DNA of 64,000 nucleotides from Lentisphaeria bacterium (GTDB taxonomy: Bacteria > Verrucomicrobiota > Lentisphaeria > Victivallales > Victivallaceae). The DNA lies in NCBI GenBank assembly GCA_017462015.1, contig JAFTRX010000071.1:78560-142559 (forward strand), read 5' to 3'. Below the pieces are notes generated by a model that worked only from the letters and a program-made list of their open reading frames with translations, did not search any database and had not been told where the DNA came from. A program made the translations under genes and the position numbers. Positions within the stretch are counted from its first letter, which is position 1, and each line of letters opens with the position of its first letter. Below, piece by piece: positions 26,091-34,317 of the stretch.

Positions 26091-26999
26091 ATGATTTTGA
26101 GAAAAATTTTGACAGCGTTGTTTGCGGCAGCTGCCGTGATTTCCTGGATGAGCGGATGTTCCGGTGAACGCGCCGGAAATAATGACAAAGTAAAAGTCGT
26201 ATGCGGATTGCCGCCGGTGGCGTTTATTGCCCATGAGATCGGCGGGAAATACGTTACAGTTCAATCAATGCTTCCGGTGGGCAGAAGTCCGCACGACTAC
26301 GCCCCGCGTCCGGCGGATATCCGCGATGCCGGACGCTCGGCGGTGTTTCTTACCACCGGAATGAATTTTGAAAAGAGTGCAGTGCGCGCCATGCCGGAGC
26401 AGGTGAAGGTGATCGATGTCACCACCGGCATCCGGCGCCGTCACTTTGATGACGGGCAGGGGTGTTGTGACGGTCACGGTGAAGCACACGATCATAACAG
26501 TGAAGCGCTCGATCCGCACGTCTGGCTCTCTCCGGTCATGGCTGGATATATCGCCGATACGGTACGGGATGCGCTGGTCGCTGCTGACCCGAAGCATGCC
26601 GCAGTGTACCGGGAGAATTGCCGCGCGCTGAAGCAGAAATTCAGCGATATTCATGCGGACAATCTCCGCCGTCTTGCGCCTTTTGCCGGACGGGAATTTC
26701 TGGTCTATCATCCGGCATTCGGATATTTTGCCGATGCGTACAAGCTCCGTCAGCATCCGTTGGAGATAAACGGCAGAGAGATGACAGCAGTGCAGTTGGC
26801 AAATGTGATCAGTAAGGCGCAGAAAGAGAATATCAAAGTGGTCTTTGTTCAGCCGCAATTCAATCCGCGTACCGCCAATGAGCTGGCGCGGCGCATCAAT
26901 GGTGCCGCCGTACCGCTTGATCCGCTTGCCTACGATCTGGTGGAAAATTTCAGACTTATGGCCGATGCGATCTGCCGGGGATTCGGAGGAAACAAATGA
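26091..26999 (+). CDS. Metal ABC transporter substrate-binding lipoprotein (ZnuA/TroA family)
   Basis: 302 residues. A lipoprotein signal peptide ends in the lipobox SGC (Cys near 23). Metal ligands of the family are visible: His in VGRSPHDYAP, His in DPHVWLSP, His in VYHPAFGYFAD, and Asp in the PLDPLAYD region. Between the first two lies a Cys/His/acid-rich loop (CCDGHGEAHDHN), typical of ZnuA zinc-handling loops. It captures Zn2+ or Mn2+ outside the inner membrane. The gene overlaps the ATPase start by 4 bp (ATGA). Confidence 0.9.
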   Translation: MILRKILTALFAAAAVISWMSGCSGERAGNNDKVKVVCGLPPVAFIAHEIGGKYVTVQSMLPVGRSPHDYAPRPADIRDAGRSAVFLTTGMNFEKSAVRAMPEQVKVIDVTTGIRRRHFDDGQGCCDGHGEAHDHNSEALDPHVWLSPVMAGYIADTVRDALVAADPKHAAVYRENCRALKQKFSDIHADNLRRLAPFAGREFLVYHPAFGYFADAYKLRQHPLEINGREMTAVQLANVISKAQKENIKVVFVQPQFNPRTANELARRINGAAVPLDPLAYDLVENFRLMADAICRGFGGNK

Positions 27000-27793
27000 G
27001 TTGCTCCTGTCACAGCTGCTGTCCGGAACATGCATCGGTTCCGGTCGTTGAGTTGAAAGATGTGAATTTCGCGTATCAGAACGGCACACCGGTGATCGAA
27101 AATGCCAATTTGCAGATCATGCCGGGAGAATCCGGGTGTATCGTCGGCCCCAACGGCGGCGGAAAAAGTACGCTGCTGAAAATTTTGCTGGGATTGCTGC
27201 CCATCGACAGCGGCAGTGTCCGGATTTTTGGAAAAACTCCGGAGGAGGCCCGCCGCCGGGTCGGATATATGCCGCAGTATCACCAGTTGGATGCGGCGTT
27301 CCCCGTGAGTGTGATGGAAGTTGTGCTGATGGGGCGGGTCTCCAAACGGACACTGTTCGGGTTTCGCAGGCAGGATAAAGAGTTTGCCCGCAGTGTACTG
27401 GATGAATTGGGTATCGCTGATTTGGAAAAACGTTCCTTTGCCGGATTGTCCGGCGGACAGCGGCAGCGCGTGCTGATCGCCCGGGCGCTTGCCGGAGAAC
27501 CGGATCTGCTGCTGCTGGATGAACCCACTGCCAATATCGACCCCGGGGCAGGGGAGCAATTTTATTTGATTCTGGAGAAGTTGCGAAAACGCATGACGGT
27601 GGTCACCGTCTCCCACGATTTGGGGTTTGTACACCGGGAAACTGATCTTATTATTTGTGTGAATAAGCAGGTGGTCATCCATAAACCGGCAGATTTCACG
27701 GCGGAGACCGCCAATGAGATCTACCACCACAACATGAGTTTGATAAAGCATGACCACTCATGCTTCTGTCATTGCGAAGGGGGGAGTCTTTAA
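26996..27793 (+). CDS. Metal ABC transporter ATP-binding protein (ZnuC family) with Cys/His-rich ends
   Basis: 265 residues. Walker A is GPNGGGKST near residue 49, signature LSGGQRQRVLIARAL near 153, Walker B DLLLLDEPTANID and the SHDL switch. Unusually, the N-terminus reads MSCSCHSCCPEH, and the C-terminus has HHN, HDHSCFCHC. Both are dense in metal ligands and lie outside the ABC fold. Zinc binding for sensing or delivery is a plausible inference. The start overlaps znuA by 4 bp and the stop overlaps the permease ATG by one base (TAATG). Confidence 0.9.
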   Translation: MSCSCHSCCPEHASVPVVELKDVNFAYQNGTPVIENANLQIMPGESGCIVGPNGGGKSTLLKILLGLLPIDSGSVRIFGKTPEEARRRVGYMPQYHQLDAAFPVSVMEVVLMGRVSKRTLFGFRRQDKEFARSVLDELGIADLEKRSFAGLSGGQRQRVLIARALAGEPDLLLLDEPTANIDPGAGEQFYLILEKLRKRMTVVTVSHDLGFVHRETDLIICVNKQVVIHKPADFTAETANEIYHHNMSLIKHDHSCFCHCEGGSL

Positions 27794-28632
27794 TGGATAT
27801 CAACACAGTATTATTTGCCCCGGAATGGGGATTCCTCCGCTTTGCAATTTTGATTGGAATATTGATCTCTCCGGCGCTGGGCGTTATCGGAACGCTGGTC
27901 GTCACCCGGCGTATCACTTCACTTGCCGGAGCAAGTGCGCACGCAGCGCTGGGGGGCTTCGGTCTGGCGCTCTTTCTTCAGCGCAGCTGCGGATTGGCTT
28001 TTGTCACGGCAACCGTCGGAGCGCTGACCGGCTCCATGCTGGCGGCGCTGACGGTCGGCATTGTAAGTATCACGGCAAAAGAGAGAGAAGATACCGTGAT
28101 CGGCGCGGTATGGGCGCTGGGAATGTCGGTCGGTTTACTGTTTCTGGATCACACCCCGGGGTATGTCGATTGGCAGAGTTATCTTTTTGGAAATATTCTG
28201 CTTCTTTCCCGGCAGGATTTGTATCTGGTACTGACACTTGATGCATTGGTGTTGATTCCCACGGTGATTTTTTACCCGCAGATACTGGCGATGCTGTTTG
28301 ACAGCACTTTTGCTGAACTGCGCGGCGTAAAAGGAAATATCATTTATCTTGTGATGCTGGGATTGACCGCACTGACTATTGTACTGTTGATAAATCTGGT
28401 CGGAATAATGCTGGTCATCGCGTTGTTGACTCTTCCCGCTGCAGCGGCGGGATGTCACACCGGGCACTTGCGTTCCATGATGATACTTGGAGCCGTGTTC
28501 AATGGCGTTTTTGTGGTATCAGGGCTGATTGCAAGCTCGCTTTTGAGTTTGCCTTCGGGACCTACTATCGTGGTTATATCCGGTGTGGTGTATATTGTCA
28601 GCATCGGGATAAAGAGATTGCGGACTAAATGA
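27793..28632 (+). CDS. Metal ABC transporter permease (ZnuB family)
   Basis: 279 residues with about eight hydrophobic helices. TSLAGASAHAALGGFGLALF near residue 45 and PAAAAGCHTGHL late in the protein match the ABC-3 permease family (ZnuB, TroC). It forms the membrane channel for the binding protein and ATPase encoded just upstream. The ATG at 27793 overlaps the preceding stop, with GGGGAG at 27781-27786. Confidence 0.9.
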   Translation: MDINTVLFAPEWGFLRFAILIGILISPALGVIGTLVVTRRITSLAGASAHAALGGFGLALFLQRSCGLAFVTATVGALTGSMLAALTVGIVSITAKEREDTVIGAVWALGMSVGLLFLDHTPGYVDWQSYLFGNILLLSRQDLYLVLTLDALVLIPTVIFYPQILAMLFDSTFAELRGVKGNIIYLVMLGLTALTIVLLINLVGIMLVIALLTLPAAAAGCHTGHLRSMMILGAVFNGVFVVSGLIASSLLSLPSGPTIVVISGVVYIVSIGIKRLRTK

Positions 28633-28662
28633 TTTTTGAATAAAAGAGGAAGTGAGGCGGTT

Positions 28663-29415
28663 ATGCGGCGTGTATTTTGTGCGGTGCTGCTGACGATGTC
28701 AGTTGGCGTATTGTGCGGTTGCGGAAAGCGGGTTTCGGATAATGAACGGCTGAATGTTGCAGTCGAAGAATTGAAAAACGGGAATGCTTCCCATTGTTCA
28801 AAGCAGTTGGAAGCGGTGTTGAAAAAGAATCCGGACAACAGTTCGGCACGGCTTCTTCAGGCGTTGCTTCATGAGAAAAACGGCGAAGATGACAAAGCAC
28901 TGGATATTGCGACGCAGGTGGTCAAGGATTATCCGGACAGCTTTGCGGCATTGTACACGCAGGGACGGCTGCTGGCAAAGTCGATGCCGCGCCGGTCACT
29001 TGCTTACGAGGCGCTGAAAAAGGCGCACGAACTTCAGCCGCAGGATGTTTCCACGCTCATTCTGCTGTGCAATATCGGAACTGCGCTCAATTATCGCAAT
29101 GTCTCAGTTTATTTGAACGCATTGCAGAGATATCCGGAATTTGCGAAGAACAATATCCTTCACTATCAGCTGGGCAAATGTCATCTTAACAACGGCAGAC
29201 GTCCGCAGGCGTTGGCATCGTTCAAAGCGGCGCTGCGCGGATGCCGTGATGCCGCACTGGTGTTCAACGTTGCGCGCGCCATTGATGATGCCAACCTTGA
29301 CCGGAGATTCGCCGCCAGTCTCTACAGCCTTTATCTCCGCTATCCCGGTCAGCGGGGCAAGAGCCGCGCCGCAACCGCGTATGCAAGTCAGAGAATAAGA
29401 GTGCTTGGACGTTGA
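28663..29415 (+). CDS. TPR-repeat lipoprotein
   Basis: 250 residues. The signal peptide ends in a lipobox-like VLCGC (Cys near 20). The rest consists of helical TPR-like repeats: VEELKNGNASHCSKQLEAVL, SARLLQALLHEKNGEDDKAL, FAALYTQGRLLAK and YQLGKCHLNNGRRPQAL. TPR lipoproteins usually scaffold envelope complexes. No specific role can be given. The ATG at 28663 with GAGG at 28654-28657 is preferred to a TTG at 28636. It lies between znuB and dnaG in a tightly packed plus-strand run. Confidence 0.75.
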   Translation: MRRVFCAVLLTMSVGVLCGCGKRVSDNERLNVAVEELKNGNASHCSKQLEAVLKKNPDNSSARLLQALLHEKNGEDDKALDIATQVVKDYPDSFAALYTQGRLLAKSMPRRSLAYEALKKAHELQPQDVSTLILLCNIGTALNYRNVSVYLNALQRYPEFAKNNILHYQLGKCHLNNGRRPQALASFKAALRGCRDAALVFNVARAIDDANLDRRFAASLYSLYLRYPGQRGKSRAATAYASQRIRVLGR

Positions 29416-29421
29416 TATATC

Positions 29422-31230
29422 ATGAGTCTGGATCTGAACAAAGACATTATTGAAGAGATCCGTTCCCGCAGTGATATCGTTGATGTGATCTCCAGCTTCG
29501 GGGTGCAGCTCAAGCGTTCCGGAGGGGCGAGCTTCAAAGGATTGTGTCCGTTCCATCAGGAAAAGACGCCATCGTTTCATGTCGATTCTGCGCGCCAGAG
29601 CTACCATTGTTTCGGATGCGGCAAAGGCGGGGACGTGTTCCGTTTTTTTATGGAACGGGAAAATGTGGACTTTATCAATGCCGCGCAAATTCTTGCTGCA
29701 AGGTGCGGTGTTATCATTCCGGAAAAAGAGTATAATCCGCAACAGCGGGCGCGCCAGAGTGAACAGGAACGGTTGTTGGCAGTCAATGCTGAATTCAGCA
29801 AGTTTTTCTGCCGGGTCCTTGCCGAGAATCCCCACAGTGAAGGTGCGCAGTATTTAAAAAATCGCGGCATTTCATCCGATGTGATACAGAAGTTTAAAAT
29901 CGGCATGGCGCCGGACGGGTGGACAACTTCACTTGATTACGGCCGCCGCCTCGGATTTACTGAACACGAACTGCTTACCGCCGGTATTATCCGCAAAAAA
30001 GAGGATACTGGAAGATTGTATGACCAGTTCCGCAACCGTGTGACCTTCACCATTGAAAACGAGCAGGGGCGTCCCGTCGGCTTCAGCGCCCGCTCGCTGG
30101 AAGCCAAGCCGGCTGACGGCAGAAAATATGTCAACACTCCGGACACCCCGGTCTTTCACAAAGGCCGGTTGTTGTATGCCTTGCCGCAGGCGCGGCAGGG
30201 AATAGGAAAAATGAAAAAGGCGGTTTTGTGTGAAGGTCAGCTCGATGCCATTGCCTTTCACCGCGCCGGATTGGAGTGCGCAGTGGCACCATTGGGAACC
30301 GCTTTCACGCCGGATCAGGCGCGTATCATCCGGCGCTACTCCAACAACATCGTACTGGCATTCGATGCCGACAGTGCCGGACAGAAAGCGGTGTTGCGGG
30401 CTGCGGAAATTTTGCTGCCGCTGTCGATCGACCTCCGGGTACTGCAAATCCCCGGAGGTAAAGACCCCGATGAACTTTATTCCAAACAGGGTGCCGAGGC
30501 GTTGAGTGAGGTTTTGAACAACGCCGTACCGTGGCTGGATATAATGCTCGACGTCTGCCGGGAGAAGTTTACTCTGGATATGCCGACCGGACGGGCGGAG
30601 GCGGTAGCGTATGTTGCCAATTTCCTCAAACTGGTGGAGAATCAGGTGGAACTGGAAGTTTATCTGGAAAAGGTTGCCGCGATGTTTGAGGTCAGCGTGA
30701 GCGCGGTAAAATCAGCTCTGGACAAAGCTCTTTTTGCAGTGAACCGCCCCCGGGTGACTGCGCAAACTGAAGTTCCCGTGCCGCAAGAGAGCAAACAGGA
30801 GATATCCAAACGTGATCCGGCGCGGGTGGCGATACTTGTTTTGCTTGAAATTGCAATGACTTCTGTCGACAATGCAAGAAAAATCGCCGCGTCAATCGAA
30901 GACATCGAACTAAAAGAGAGCGACCCGGTGGTAAAAGCCTTGAATGTGGTCATCAATTACGCATTGAACGATGAAATGGATATGGTTGACTCCGGATTGC
31001 AGGATCTGCTGATCGAATATCCGGTTCCGGAAATCAGCAAATTGATGGTTGAAAAAACCAAAATCACCTCGGTTGACCGGGCGGTCAACGATGCGGTTGC
31101 CGAGTTGCGCCGGGTGCGGAATTGTTCCCGACGGGAGGAACTGATTGGAAAACTGCGGGAAACCGCAGATGAACAGGAACGGTTGAATATACTTATGGAA
31201 ATAAGTAAGTTGAGCATTACAGGAGAATAA
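29422..31230 (+). CDS. dnaG: DNA primase
   Basis: 602 residues. The N-terminal zinc domain has CPFHQEKTPSFHV...YHCFGCGKGGD (CHC2 type). The RNA polymerase core follows with IGMAPDGW, then FRNRVTFTI and GFSARSL. The TOPRIM motifs are LCEGQLDAIAFHRAG near 273 and LAFDADSAGQ near 315, which bind catalytic Mg2+. The C-terminal ~150 residues form the helicase-interacting region. It makes RNA primers at the replication fork. It is not in the common rpsU-dnaG-rpoD arrangement; a TPR lipoprotein precedes it and a small lipoprotein follows after 4 bp. Confidence 0.97.
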   Translation: MSLDLNKDIIEEIRSRSDIVDVISSFGVQLKRSGGASFKGLCPFHQEKTPSFHVDSARQSYHCFGCGKGGDVFRFFMERENVDFINAAQILAARCGVIIPEKEYNPQQRARQSEQERLLAVNAEFSKFFCRVLAENPHSEGAQYLKNRGISSDVIQKFKIGMAPDGWTTSLDYGRRLGFTEHELLTAGIIRKKEDTGRLYDQFRNRVTFTIENEQGRPVGFSARSLEAKPADGRKYVNTPDTPVFHKGRLLYALPQARQGIGKMKKAVLCEGQLDAIAFHRAGLECAVAPLGTAFTPDQARIIRRYSNNIVLAFDADSAGQKAVLRAAEILLPLSIDLRVLQIPGGKDPDELYSKQGAEALSEVLNNAVPWLDIMLDVCREKFTLDMPTGRAEAVAYVANFLKLVENQVELEVYLEKVAAMFEVSVSAVKSALDKALFAVNRPRVTAQTEVPVPQESKQEISKRDPARVAILVLLEIAMTSVDNARKIAASIEDIELKESDPVVKALNVVINYALNDEMDMVDSGLQDLLIEYPVPEISKLMVEKTKITSVDRAVNDAVAELRRVRNCSRREELIGKLRETADEQERLNILMEISKLSITGE

Positions 31231-31234
31231 TTTT

Positions 31235-31816
31235 ATGAAAATCGATTTGAAAATTTGTGCATTGCTGGCAGTCGGAACGCTTTTGACCGGTTGTGTAACT
31301 CAAGAAGCTCCGCGCCACAAAATGGCAATGGGGGTACCGCATGGAAAAGTCAAATATAAGAAAATCAAAGCCGATGGTCTGGAACTGCGGAGTTTCGGTT
31401 CCACCACCGTCCGGGGCGGTCGTCCGGGGCGGTTGACCTTTGCTCTTAAAAACAACAGCAATCGAATGGTGCGTATTCCGGAGTGGTTCAGCCACGAGTC
31501 GGACAATCTGGTCATCTTTATTCAGCCGTGGATGTCCGGCATGATTGAACCGGATGACAAAAAGTGGATCCGGCTTGATTTTGATTACAAAATGCCGATA
31601 TTCCACTATCCGATAACCTTGATGCCGGGCAATCAGGTTCTGGTGAACAAAGAGCTGGGCGTGATCGAAAAGCTGATCGTCCGTCCCGGCGATGAACGCC
31701 GTTTTTTTATCAGGGCGGCGCTGACATTGGAGTCGCTGGATCTGGTGAGCAACGTCTTTATGCTGACGGTCACCTCCAATTACCAGGAAGATGGAGCAAA
31801 TAAGTCAGCGCGTTGA
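31235..31816 (+). CDS. Small lipoprotein of unknown function
   Basis: 193 residues. The signal peptide ends in LLTGC (lipobox, Cys near 20). The mature part contains predicted beta strands with a GRLTFALKNNSNRMVRIPEW stretch, reminiscent of a DUF-type beta-sandwich adapter. No enzyme motif. It follows dnaG by 4 bp and ends the plus-strand run that begins at 26091. It faces a convergent gene 9 bp away with no obvious terminator between. Confidence 0.65.
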   Translation: MKIDLKICALLAVGTLLTGCVTQEAPRHKMAMGVPHGKVKYKKIKADGLELRSFGSTTVRGGRPGRLTFALKNNSNRMVRIPEWFSHESDNLVIFIQPWMSGMIEPDDKKWIRLDFDYKMPIFHYPITLMPGNQVLVNKELGVIEKLIVRPGDERRFFIRAALTLESLDLVSNVFMLTVTSNYQEDGANKSAR

Positions 31817-31825
31817 CCGGCATCA

Positions 31826-33007
31826 TCAAGAGTTGATGCGCTTCATTTGTTCAACGCAGACTTTGAGACAGCGCGGCAGGTGGAAAAAGGTTTTCCATTT
31901 GCCGCCTTTTAATTTGTGGGTAACTTCGCCGCGCCGGTTGAGATAGGCGAACCATTCGCCATATTCCGGATCGGGAAAATGCGCCCAAGTCCACTGGTCG
32001 ACCATGTTGAATTTATCCAGAAACTTCGCGTCATGGCTGTGACGGTAGGCAAAGAGCAGGGCGATCAATGCTTCGTTGTGCGGCCACCACAACTTCATAT
32101 CATGCTGAAGTTCCAGATGCGGTTTCCCCAGAGCATCCATGAAATAATAGATGCCGCCATATTCTTTATCCCATCCCAGTTCCAGCGTATCAGATATTAT
32201 TCCGCATATCCGGGCAGAGCGTTCCCGGTTTTCCGGTGTGTCGGGACGCTGTTCAAGGGCATTGAGCAAAAACCACATCGCTTCAAGAACATGACCGGGG
32301 TTGAGCATTCTGCCCTGACAACTTGCCAGATCAAAGCTTCCGTCCGGCAGAATGTTTTCAAAAACGACGTTGAGCTCACGGTTGTAAAAGCGGTCAAGCA
32401 CCATCTCCAAGGCGGTGTCGAGTTCAGCTGAATAATTGTTTCCCCCGAGGCAATCATCCATTATCAAACCCAGATTGGCGAGCATCATGTAGTGACCGAG
32501 AGAAAGATACTGCTGTTTTTTCGGCATGGCTTTGTTCCAGCGTCCGGCCGGATTGCCGCTGCGGATACGGGAGGTATAGTTGGCCATCGCTTCGCGGGCG
32601 GCGGAGGCGTAACGCGGTTCACCGGTAGCCTTGTACATCATAGCACTTCCCATAGCGGCGAAACACTCCGAAAACACATTGTACGGCGCGATGACCGCAT
32701 CCCCCTGACGGTTCAGGGCGAAGTAGTAGTTGCCCTCCTCATCCCGTCCGTTCCGGTAAAGAAAATCAAAGCCGGATGAAGCTATGTCGATAAACTCATC
32801 TTTCCGGTACGGAGAAAGATAAAACTCCGCAAACATATAAACTATCCGCCACTGCATCCACATATATTTTGTAGTGTCATAAACACTGCCGTCCTGATCC
32901 AGACTGGTAAAGAATCCGCCGTATTCACGGTCGATACAGTGTTGCTGCCAAAAGGGAATGATGTCTTGTGTCAGCGCATTTTCATAACGGGAAATATATG
33001 TTTTCAT
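31826..33007 (-). CDS. AGE-family sugar epimerase/isomerase
   Basis: 393 residues, the usual length of N-acylglucosamine 2-epimerases. The (alpha/alpha)6 barrel shows YGGFFTSLDQDG, YMWMQWRIVYMFAE, NPGHVLEAMWFLLNAL with the catalytic-type His, and KLWWPHNEALIAL with the second His. Family members interconvert GlcNAc/ManNAc, cellobiose or mannose/glucose. There is no signal peptide, so cytosolic. It starts 14 bp after another alpha-barrel gene in the same transcript. The exact sugar is not predictable. Confidence 0.9.
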   Translation of the reverse strand: MKTYISRYENALTQDIIPFWQQHCIDREYGGFFTSLDQDGSVYDTTKYMWMQWRIVYMFAEFYLSPYRKDEFIDIASSGFDFLYRNGRDEEGNYYFALNRQGDAVIAPYNVFSECFAAMGSAMMYKATGEPRYASAAREAMANYTSRIRSGNPAGRWNKAMPKKQQYLSLGHYMMLANLGLIMDDCLGGNNYSAELDTALEMVLDRFYNRELNVVFENILPDGSFDLASCQGRMLNPGHVLEAMWFLLNALEQRPDTPENRERSARICGIISDTLELGWDKEYGGIYYFMDALGKPHLELQHDMKLWWPHNEALIALLFAYRHSHDAKFLDKFNMVDQWTWAHFPDPEYGEWFAYLNRRGEVTHKLKGGKWKTFFHLPRCLKVCVEQMKRINS

Positions 33008-33021
33008 AACAACGGCTCCGT

Positions 33022-34176
33022 TTAAAACATCGAGGCATGATCATATTCATGCAAAAAACAAAGGGAGATCGGAGCATTGGTCCAGCCGGTGTAAATGCTG
33101 TTGCCGCCGCCTTCAAAGAGGTCACCGCCGCCCCAGGAGCCGGTGTTGATGTCGAACATGCCGCGCCAGCAGCCGTAAAAGTGTTTGTTGTCAGCGGTGT
33201 CCTGGATCCGGCAGAGCAGGGCAATGAGTTTATCAGCATAAGCCGAATATTCCTTTCCGGCAATCAAACCGAATTCCCGCAAGCCGAGCAAAGACCAGTT
33301 TACGGTATAGATCGTATCAACCAGATTTTTTCCGGTCGGAGTTTCCCGGGCGTGTTCAGAGGGCGGGAAGCCGTTGTCGGGATCAAATTTGGAAATCAGG
33401 GTATCCGCATGCTTTTTGGCAATGGGGAAGAAAATCTCCTTATCCAGCTTCAATGCACAGTTCACAGCGCCAATCAGAGCGTATGCATCTTCACTGACGT
33501 TGGGGCAGGTGAGGTTTGTAAAATAATCCAGACAGAATTTCTGATATTTTTTTCGGGTTTCATCCGTTGCCGCCTGAGCCAGTGCCATTGCCGCCAGAGC
33601 GCCCCAGTGCGGAAGCTGAAGATTTCCGCGCCAGTTGACTTTATTTTCTTTATCCATAACGCCTGCATAGAGGCTTTCGGCAAGACGGTATGCCCATTTG
33701 CGCATCTGATATTTCCGGTCGAGTTCCGGGAATTCGCCGGCGATATTGAGCTGGATCAGAATACACCAGGCCTCATCGTCAAAATAGACAGTGGACTCCT
33801 GTTTGATGTGGGACCAGTTCCAATTTGCCGGAATGGGGGCGTCCGGGTTGCGTTCCAGCAAGCCGCTGCGGAAGTAGAGGAAATCCAGAATGTTTTTTCC
33901 GATATCGCCGTAACCGTTGCCGGGAAAAAGTTTCTCTGCTTTGAGAAAGAGCCACGCGGTTTGAAAGTTGCAGTCGGCTCTGCGCTGTTCAATGACGTAG
34001 CAATCATCCTGATCGCTCCATGCCGGGAATGATTCCAGAATAAGTTCCAGCGCCCGGTTGCCGCTTTTGACGGCGAGCCGCTCCGCCACGCCCCATAAGC
34101 CGTTTTCCGGAACCATGACCCCGGAGTTGATGAACCAGTCTAAATTTTTCTTTATGCAGTTTTTCAAATTTTCCAT
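33022..34176 (-). CDS. Putative alpha-barrel (six-hairpin) glycosidase-like protein
   Basis: 384 residues, no signal peptide. It has repeated helical hairpins rich in Trp and aromatic residues: NCIKKNLDWFINSGVM, RRADCNFQTAWLFLKAEKLF, YFDDEAWCILIQLN, LVDTIYTVNWSLLGLREFGL and a Gly-rich GSWGGGDLFEGGGNSIYTGW. The pattern suggests a six-hairpin glycosidase fold, but I do not recognise the family. It is the first gene of a two-gene unit with an AGE-family enzyme, so a role in sugar modification is likely. Promoter at 34212-34239. Confidence 0.6.
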   Translation of the reverse strand: MENLKNCIKKNLDWFINSGVMVPENGLWGVAERLAVKSGNRALELILESFPAWSDQDDCYVIEQRRADCNFQTAWLFLKAEKLFPGNGYGDIGKNILDFLYFRSGLLERNPDAPIPANWNWSHIKQESTVYFDDEAWCILIQLNIAGEFPELDRKYQMRKWAYRLAESLYAGVMDKENKVNWRGNLQLPHWGALAAMALAQAATDETRKKYQKFCLDYFTNLTCPNVSEDAYALIGAVNCALKLDKEIFFPIAKKHADTLISKFDPDNGFPPSEHARETPTGKNLVDTIYTVNWSLLGLREFGLIAGKEYSAYADKLIALLCRIQDTADNKHFYGCWRGMFDINTGSWGGGDLFEGGGNSIYTGWTNAPISLCFLHEYDHASMF

Positions 34177-34211
34177 CTTTCTTTCCCCTGCTGTTATCAG
34201 ACATTGAGACT

Positions 34212-34239
34212 AATATAGCGCAGTTTTGTTTTATTGCAA
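34212..34239 (-). promoter_or_regulatory. Promoter for the alpha-barrel/AGE operon
   Basis: Minus strand: TTGCAA (34234-34239, self-complementary), 16 bp, TATATT (complement of 34212-34217), about 36 bp before the ATG at 34176. Confidence 0.6.
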
Positions 34240-34248
34240 CTGTGTTTA

Positions 34249-34277
34249 TTGCTTAATCGGAAAAAATGTGCTATATT
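34249..34277 (+). promoter_or_regulatory. Promoter for the antiporter gene
   Basis: TTGCTT (34249-34254), 17 bp, TATATT (34272-34277), 40 bp before the ATG at 34318. It is back to back with the divergent promoter at 34212, with 9 bp between the two -35 boxes. Confidence 0.6.
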
Positions 34278-34317
34278 ATATAAAAGTATCGAACAATAAA
34301 AAATATACAGGTGATCT

